DNA of 64,000 bases, from assembly GCF_016031625.1 (NCBI RefSeq), contig NZ_JACCHP010000018.1, positions 57,891-121,890 on the forward strand, in the 5' to 3' direction. The notes below the pieces were generated by a model. The model saw only the letters and a list, made by a program, of their open reading frames with translations, ran no database searches and was not told the origin of the DNA. The stretch is from Bradyrhizobium agreste. GTDB lineage: Bacteria; Pseudomonadota; Alphaproteobacteria; Rhizobiales; Xanthobacteraceae. The first letter of the stretch is position 1. Each line of letters starts with the position of its first letter. Below, piece after piece: positions 58,227 to 64,000 of this stretch. The translations under genes and the position numbers were made by a program.

Positions 58227-60301
58227 ATGCGGATCGGCAAACTTTTGCGCTGTCGATGCTGGCGGTGACGGTATTTGCAGTCATTCTCGGCGCCGAGGTG
58301 CTGATCCCCCAGACGCGCATCTACGCGGATCGCTCCGAGGCCATCAAGGCGGTGGGCGCTTTCGGTGCAATTCTGGTGGTCAGCCAGCACGTTGCGGGTT
58401 ATCGCGCGCCCTACATCTCGCCGATCTTCCAGGAAAATCCGGCGACGCCGGCGCAGCTCGAGGCCTGTGCGAAGGCTTCGAAGGCGTCCGACGCCGCCTT
58501 CGAGAATGCAAGGCGGTTTGTCCTCGCGTTGGACGACAATGCTTCGATCGCTGCAGATCTCGACCGCGCCGCGCGCCTGCTGAACGAGACCCGCGCGGCG
58601 GCCGATCGCGCCATGAGCGTTCCCCTGAGCGCACGCGACGGCGCTGCGATCAAGGGCTTCCTGCCCGCCATTGCCGAGATCATCCGGATTCTCGAGCCGA
58701 TTATGAACCGGCTCGAGGCCAGGATCGCCACTGCCGATTCTTCGCTCTCGGCACTGCTGAGCGTCGCCCGCACAGCGCAGGATTTGCGCGTGTCGGCCGG
58801 CGGTCGCGCCGCGACGCTGTCACCGGCGCTGACCGCCCGTCGTCCGCTGACCACGGCCGAGTTCTCTCTGATGGACCGATTGCAGGGACGCGTGGAGGCG
58901 GATCGTGAGCGCATCGAGGCCGGTATCGATCAGCTTGGCAATCCGCCCCGGATTGCCAAGGCGTTCAAGGAGGCCATAGAGGCCTATTTCGGACAAGCCG
59001 CGCCGGCGGTCGAGAAAGAGATGCCGGCGGCGCGCAGCGACGCCAAATACGGCCTGACCAACGATGACCTCGCCACCGTCGTCGTGCCGGCCGTGCAGAA
59101 GTTCTTCGGCGTACGGGACGCGGCGCTGGCCGAGGCGACTGAGCGAGCCACGGCGGCGCGCAGCGCGGCATTGGCGGTGCTTGCGCTCGCCGGTATCGCC
59201 ATGTTGGCCCTGCTTGGAACGCTCGGTGCTGTGACCATCATGCTGCGCAGGCGCGTGGTGGCGCCGCTCGGCCGGATCGCCGATGTGATCGCAGCGCTCG
59301 CCGCCGGGCAGCATGAGGTCGAGATTCCGGCGACGGGCCGCAGCGACGAGATCGGCCAGGTTGCCGGCTCGCTCCAGCATTTCAAGGATTCGCTGCTCGC
59401 CAAGAAGTCCGCCGACGAGGCCGCCGCGATCGAAGCGGAAGCAAAGCTGAAGCGCGGCCAGCGCATGGATCAGATCGCGCGCGAGTTCGAGGCCATGATC
59501 GGCGACGTCATCAACACCGTCTCGTCGGCATCCTCCGAGCTGGAAGCCTCCGCGGGAACGCTGACGAGCGCGGCCGAGCAATCGGAGAAGGTCACGGCGA
59601 CCGTCGCCGCCGCCTCCGAGCAGGCCTCCACCAACGTGCAGACCGTTGCCGCCGCGGCCGAGGAGATGGCCTCGTCGGTCGACGAGATCGGCCGTCAGGT
59701 TCAGGATTCCGCGCGCATCGCCGGCGAGGCCGTGCAGCAGGCCGGGCGGACCAACGAGCATGTCGGCGAGCTCGCCAGGGCTGCAGGCCGGATCGGCGAC
59801 GTCGTCGAGCTCATCAGCCAGATCGCCGGCCAGACCAACCTTCTGGCGCTCAATGCCACCATCGAGGCGGCGCGCGCCGGCGAGGCCGGTCGCGGCTTCG
59901 CCGTCGTCGCCTCCGAGGTCAAGGCGCTGGCCGAGCAGACCGCCAAGGCCACCGGCGAGATCAGCCAGCAAATCTCGGGCATCCAGGCGGCGACGGAGGA
60001 CTCCGTCGCCGCCATCAAGGCGATCGGCGACACCATCGCCCGCATGTCCGAGATCGCCTCCGCCATCGCCGCCGCGGTCGAAGAGCAGGGCGCAGCGACG
60101 CGGGAGATTTCCCGCAATGTGCAGCAGGCCGCGCGCGGCACCCAGCAGGTCTCCGCCAGCATCGTCGACGTGCAGCGCGGCGCGAGGCAGACCGGATCGG
60201 CCTCCTCCAACGTGCTCGCATCGGCAAGGTCGCTTTCGGGCGAAAGCAGCCGCCTCAAGACCGAGGTCGGAAAATTCCTGGACGCGATCCGCGCGGCGTA
60301 G
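58227..60301 (+). CDS. Methyl-accepting chemotaxis protein, N terminus possibly frameshifted
   Basis: This is a receptor of 681 residues (counted from an ATG at 58256). It has a periplasmic helical domain (about 20-300), a membrane helix (302-330), a HAMP domain (329-380, RRRVVAPLGRIADVIAALAA) and a signalling domain (about 440-681) with the hairpin tip AGQTNLLALNATIEAARAGE. The first membrane helix is cut short if 58256 is the start. A better start, ATG at 58227 after GGGGACCTGAGG, reads MRIGKLL and goes out of phase near 58247; adding a base there would join it to ALSMLAVTVFAVILG. Confidence 0.85.
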
Positions 60302-60340
60302 GACGTCGCGATATGAGAGTTGATCGCTGCAACGGAGGTG

Positions 60341-60463
60341 CGCTCCCTCTCCCGCTTGCGGGAGAGGGTCGGGGAGAGGGTGCTTCCACAATGGGACAAT
60401 CTCCGAGAGGAGAAAGCCCTCTCCCGGCGCTTCGCGCCGACCTCTCCCGCAAGCGGGAGAGGT
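60341..60463. repeat. Palindromic intergenic repeat, family E, copy 2
   Basis: The left arm CTCCCTCTCCCGCTTGCGGG and the right arm CCTCTCCCGCAAGCGGGAGA are inverted, with GAGGAGAAAGCCCTCTCCCG inside. The core AGGAGAAAGCCCTC matches 4081-4213. It lies between the convergent receptor and porin genes. Confidence 0.85.
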
Positions 60464-60504
60464 GAAACGGCCACCACCTGATTTCATCGCGCCAGCGCCC
60501 CAGC

Positions 60505-62595
60505 TCAGAACTCCCCGTGCAGCCGTCCCGAAAACACCGACACCGGTCCACGGTCGGCGTTGTACGCGGGGTTGACGATGAGCTGGTAGTCGGCGGTGAG
60601 GGTGATGTTCTTGTTCACCGCGTACGCGTAGTAGGTTTCGAGGATGCGCTCCTTGCGGTAGTTCAGCGCACCGTCGCCGATGAGCACGCCCGTGCCGCCG
60701 GCGGCGAGAAAATCGCGGTAGTCCTGCGAGATCGCGTTGATCGCGCCGCCGACGCCGATCACGTCGTCCGGCCTTCCCCATCTCGCGCCCTTGATCGACA
60801 AGCCCGCGGACAGACTGCGATGAATGTCGGTGAAGGCCAGCGTTTCGAACCGGCCGTCGTTCCAGCTCCAGCGGCCGAACAGCCCGACATCGTCGGTGAT
60901 CGCCTGCTCGAGGTTGAGCACATAGCCGTACTTCACGCGGCCGCGCCGGGTCTGCGCGATGTCGAGATTGAGCGCGGGATCGGCCAGTGTCTCGCGGAAG
61001 CTGCCCATATTGGCACTGTCGAGCCAGCCCATGGTCCTGAGCTTGCCGGGCTGGCCGAGCAACGAGAAGCGCGTCTCGAGCTCGAGCACGTACTGGCCGC
61101 GCTCGCCGACCCTGGTGTCGAAATGATTTGAATTGGACTCCGAGACCATCAGGAAATAGCCGCCGCGCAGCGCCCAGTGCTTCTGGTTGAGCTCGGCGGT
61201 GACGCCGTAGGTGAGGCCGACCTTGTCGGCGGAATAGTCGAAGGCGCCGGGTGCCCACAGCGACCAGTTCATGAAGTCCTTGCGGGTGTCCTTGGCATAG
61301 GCATTGCCGTCGAACACGTCGACCACGGCAAACTTGCCGGCCTGCAAGGTGAGGCGCGACACGTCGACCTTCTGTCCGAGCTGCAGCTGGCTGCTGGCAA
61401 GCTCCTCCTGCTCGCCACCAAAGCCGAAGGTCTGGCGCACGAACAGGCGCGAGGTGTTGTAGTGCGGATAGGGGAAGTTCGACTTCTGCGCCTCACCGTT
61501 CGGGAAGCCGGCCACGCCGACCGTGTCGCTCAGTCCAAATCCCTGCAGCAGCTCGGGATTGTAATAGACCTCGCCGCCGTCCCACAGCCGCGCGTTCAGG
61601 AACAGGCTGTTGCTCCAGGTCGCCTTGGCCTGCCGCGACGGCGACAGCGAGTTCGGTCCGGTATAGAGCGCGGGGAATGATGGATAGCCTTGCGGCAGAT
61701 AGGTGCTCTGGCCGTGGATCTCCCAGCGATCCGATTCCGTGTCGATCAGCGAGCTTTTCGGGTCGTAGCTCGGTAGGCCCGGCCAATCGACCTTGCGGTT
61801 GAGGCCGAGCCTGACCTGCTGGAAGTCGAACGAAGAGGAGGTGTACTGCGCGCCCGTGGAGAAGGCGACGTTGGCGCTATCGAAGTGGCTGTAGAGATAT
61901 TCGAGCCGCGCGCTCCAATGCGGCGCGAAGCCGTACTCGACGCCGGCGCCTGCGACCCAGCCGGGCCGCGTGTTCAGGATCTTCGGGATTTCGACGCCGG
62001 AGGCCGGCGCGTCGAAATAACGCTCGCCCATAAAGGCGAAGCCGCCGGTGGCGTAGACGAGCCACGGCCCGCTGCTGTAGCCGACGCGGCCGCGCAGGCT
62101 CGCAGTGTAGTCCCATTGCTGGGTGATGGTGTTGGCGGGCGTCGCCAGGAACGAGACGATCGAGTTCGAGGTGATGTAGTTGGGAAACGAGAAATCGCCT
62201 TCTACGCCGACCAGCCAGCCGGAGTTGAGGCGGTAATTGTACCCCGCCTGCACGCCGCCGATCATGCCGCTGAAAATGCCGCTGCCGCTGAGTGCGGTGC
62301 CGTCGGTCAGCGCAAAGTGCGACGAGCCGCGGCCATAACCGGCATGCGCGCCGATATAGAGGCCGGTCCAGTCATAGACCGCTCTCAAGGCCGGCGCCTT
62401 CAGCGGCAGATCGGCCGCGCGGCCGGCGGTCGGAAAAGCCAGCACGCCCGTGGCAATCGCCGCGGCCGTTCGCAAGCACCGGTGTCTGTGACCTCTCAAC
62501 GCCAAAACGCACGCCCCCAAACGCGAATGTGTCCCACCCGCCGCAATATCCCTGACGGGTCGCGGCGATTCTGTCATCAGGTTCCGGTTGTTCAC
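60505..62595 (-). CDS. Outer membrane protein: RopB/Omp25-like barrel joined to an OprB-type carbohydrate porin
   Basis: This is a 696-residue outer membrane protein. After a signal peptide (cleavage near GRAADLPLKAP), residues about 65-255 look like the small Omp25/RopB barrel of rhizobia: YDWTGLYIGAHAGYGRGSSH, GWLVGVEGDFSF, AGAGVEYGFAPHWSARLEYL and a QQVRLGLNRKVDW end. From about 270 to the C terminus it matches carbohydrate porins (OprB): WEIHGQSTYLPQGYPSFPAL, ETRFSLLGQPGKLRTMGWLD, and a final aromatic-rich strand ending in F. Two barrels in one chain are unusual in general but occur in Bradyrhizobiaceae. Confidence 0.85.
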   Translation of the reverse strand: MNNRNLMTESPRPVRDIAAGGTHSRLGACVLALRGHRHRCLRTAAAIATGVLAFPTAGRAADLPLKAPALRAVYDWTGLYIGAHAGYGRGSSHFALTDGTALSGSGIFSGMIGGVQAGYNYRLNSGWLVGVEGDFSFPNYITSNSIVSFLATPANTITQQWDYTASLRGRVGYSSGPWLVYATGGFAFMGERYFDAPASGVEIPKILNTRPGWVAGAGVEYGFAPHWSARLEYLYSHFDSANVAFSTGAQYTSSSFDFQQVRLGLNRKVDWPGLPSYDPKSSLIDTESDRWEIHGQSTYLPQGYPSFPALYTGPNSLSPSRQAKATWSNSLFLNARLWDGGEVYYNPELLQGFGLSDTVGVAGFPNGEAQKSNFPYPHYNTSRLFVRQTFGFGGEQEELASSQLQLGQKVDVSRLTLQAGKFAVVDVFDGNAYAKDTRKDFMNWSLWAPGAFDYSADKVGLTYGVTAELNQKHWALRGGYFLMVSESNSNHFDTRVGERGQYVLELETRFSLLGQPGKLRTMGWLDSANMGSFRETLADPALNLDIAQTRRGRVKYGYVLNLEQAITDDVGLFGRWSWNDGRFETLAFTDIHRSLSAGLSIKGARWGRPDDVIGVGGAINAISQDYRDFLAAGGTGVLIGDGALNYRKERILETYYAYAVNKNITLTADYQLIVNPAYNADRGPVSVFSGRLHGEF

Positions 62596-62874
62596 GCTGT
62601 CGGCCGAGATGATCCCGGTTCGACGCGTTTTCTTCCCAAGTCCCTGCAGGTGCTGCGAACCTTATTGCGATTAATTCGCAATAGCAACTAGCGCGGATTG
62701 CCGCAGGTGATGGTTCGTACCCTTGTGTGACGGGGCTGCAACATCGCTTGGGAAAACAGGATCTCGACTGCCCGAACGGAGTCGACCTCTGCTGCTGGAG
62801 GATCAATCCGCGAGGATGGGAGGGGTGATGGCATGGCCGAGGGACGACGGCCAGACACCGGCCAGCGAAAGCAC

Positions 62875-63861
62875 CTAGCAGCCGCGGCAGATACCCTTAA
62901 TCTTCTTGGAGAGCGCCGCGTCCTCTTTCTTCAACGTGTCATCATTGGCCACCGGATTGGTCGCCACCGGGCTGATCGCCACCGGACTTTTGGCCGGCGG
63001 GCCAAATGTTGCTGGACTGTTCGACAGCCACCGCTCCTGCCAGAGCTTCTCACCGATCGTGCAGAGTACCCGCGGCTTCTCGTTCACGGAGGGCGCAGTC
63101 GACGCGTTTGGCGTGCGGCCGGCGACCTCTAGAACCAGCTTGGTCTGGATGGCTTCCTTGAAGTTCTCGCGACCGGTGATCGGCACAACAAAGGAGCCCG
63201 GGCCGCCGATCACGCAATCTTCGTAGTACCAATCGATGTGGTCGATGTGCTGGAAGTCCGTAGGATCAGCGGGTGTCGCAAAGGTCATGATCGGCAGGCC
63301 GGTGATGACGATGCCCTGCTGCAACGCCGTGTCACGCGCTGTGGTGACAGGATCGCCGTTGCTGTTGGGGCCGTCGCCGGAAATGTCGATGATACGGCGC
63401 GTGCCGCGGTACGGGCTCTGTTCGATCAGCGAGACGGCGAACTTGATTGCACTCGAAATCGAAGTGCGCGAACCGCGACGGATCGGCGCCTTCATGATTT
63501 CAGCTGCGGCGGCCTCGGCTGATTCCGGTCCGTCGATCTGTCGCCAGGAGACGATGATTTTCTGGTCGCCCGTGGATGACCATTCGAAATAGGTCAACGC
63601 CATCTTGCCGCTAGGGCCGGCCCTCGAGGCGCGCAGAAACTCCTTGGAGACGATGGCCTTAGCATAGCCTTCGCGTTGAGCTGCAAGGACATCCGGCTCC
63701 ACCGAATACGAGACGTCTACCGCGATCACGAGTTCGACATCTACGACGGGGCGGCTGTTGCCTTGGGCCGCTGTTTTCGGCTGTGAGGCCGGCTCGGAAA
63801 ACGCGTGTGCCGATGTCAGCATCGCAATCAGGATCGATCCAATTGAGATCCGCCAATTCAC
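62875..63861 (-). CDS. DUF1194-type exported VWA-like protein ending in ICRGC
   Basis: This is an exported protein of about 328 residues with a signal peptide (IGSILIAMLTSAHAFSEP) and a DUF1194/VWA-like domain. The metal-binding DxSxS is in IAVDVSYSVE near residue 40, with IRRGSRTSISSAIKFAV and RRIIDISGDGPNSNG following. A proline- and alanine-rich tail with repeated SPVA/NPVA leads to KKIKGICRGC at the C terminus. The GTG at 63859-63861 is taken as start because GGAGGG lies 6 bases upstream; an ATG at 63886-63888 is in frame too. The ligand is unknown. Confidence 0.85.
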   Translation of the reverse strand: MNWRISIGSILIAMLTSAHAFSEPASQPKTAAQGNSRPVVDVELVIAVDVSYSVEPDVLAAQREGYAKAIVSKEFLRASRAGPSGKMALTYFEWSSTGDQKIIVSWRQIDGPESAEAAAAEIMKAPIRRGSRTSISSAIKFAVSLIEQSPYRGTRRIIDISGDGPNSNGDPVTTARDTALQQGIVITGLPIMTFATPADPTDFQHIDHIDWYYEDCVIGGPGSFVVPITGRENFKEAIQTKLVLEVAGRTPNASTAPSVNEKPRVLCTIGEKLWQERWLSNSPATFGPPAKSPVAISPVATNPVANDDTLKKEDAALSKKIKGICRGC

Positions 63862-63956
63862 GATCGCCCTCCAGATACCCGTTCTCATTCTGACACGCGG
63901 AACGTGCAATCGGAAGGGCTGTGAGCCGGGCCCTTGCCGAGCCGTCTGGCGGCAAA

Positions 63957-64000
63957 AAGGATGACCCCGCCTGGGGGGACAGCCGGGCGGGGTCATCCTT
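63957..64000 (-). terminator. Rho-independent terminator for a minus-strand gene beyond the right edge
   Basis: AAGGATGACCCCGCC and GGCGGGGTCATCCTT form a perfect 15-bp stem around a 14-base loop. On the minus strand the stem is followed by a run of T (CCTTTTTGCC), as in an intrinsic terminator. It should end a transcript coming from beyond position 64000, ahead of the VWA gene. Confidence 0.85.

Noticed and set aside
58820..61258. 812-residue minus-strand frame over the chemoreceptor
   Set aside because: It crosses the receptor and a palindromic repeat and has the composition of antisense reading.

Overview
The window looks like chromosomal DNA of a Bradyrhizobium-like alphaproteobacterium (inference). 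It has high GC throughout, a thiosulfate-oxidising sox cluster, many stand-alone solute-binding proteins and CoA-linked catabolic genes, RopB/OprB-type outer membrane proteins, and several families of palindromic intergenic repeats. No phage, plasmid, transposase or CRISPR is visible. One tRNA gene, Arg with anticodon CCT, is present.
Layout: 1-3164 (minus) carries soxX-Y-Z-A-K-B, with soxB running off the left edge. 3396-11492 holds a DUF938 methyltransferase, a prolyl oligopeptidase, two MFS transporters, an M48 lipoprotein protease and a nuclease-fold protein. 11768-19026 is a CoA-catabolism region: a branched-chain-type binding protein, two crotonase-fold proteins, a VOC protein, two acyl-CoA dehydrogenases and an SDR. 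19232-26510 is a mixture of small envelope proteins, a ketopantoate reductase-like enzyme, an RraA-like protein, a trypsin-like protein, a cupin, a Bug-type binding protein, and GYD and VOC proteins. After the tRNA, 26935-36785 holds a DUF2252 protein, an amidohydrolase, an AraC/hydrolase pair, a TetR/SDR/acyl-CoA dehydrogenase unit with a clear operator, an alpha/beta hydrolase, a second ketopantoate reductase-like gene and a frameshifted enoyl-CoA hydratase.
37471-47263 is the most coherent block. An FAD oxidoreductase and a NitT/TauT-type ABC transporter precede a gentisate module: gentisate dioxygenase, maleylpyruvate isomerase, a MarR regulator, an aryl-CoA ligase and a flavin hydroxylase of the salicylyl-CoA 5-hydroxylase type. 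Two promoters 4.3 kb apart carry almost the same 25-bp block over their -10 elements. This suggests a MarR-controlled, CoA-dependent route from an aromatic acid through gentisyl-CoA and gentisate to central metabolism. Fumarylpyruvate hydrolase and a gentisyl-CoA thioesterase are not in the window.
47403-63861 contains small cysteine-containing exported proteins, an NADP-dependent reductase, a DAACS symporter paired with a periplasmic binding protein, an ATP-grasp protein, ferredoxin-NADP reductase, a GltS-like FMN protein, PilZ and CBS-domain proteins, a chemotaxis receptor, a two-barrel outer membrane protein and a VWA-like exported protein. A strong hairpin terminator for a gene beyond the window closes the right edge.
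Three genes (near 21340, 36292 and 58247) each appear to lack a single base. This points either to decay or to residual sequence errors.
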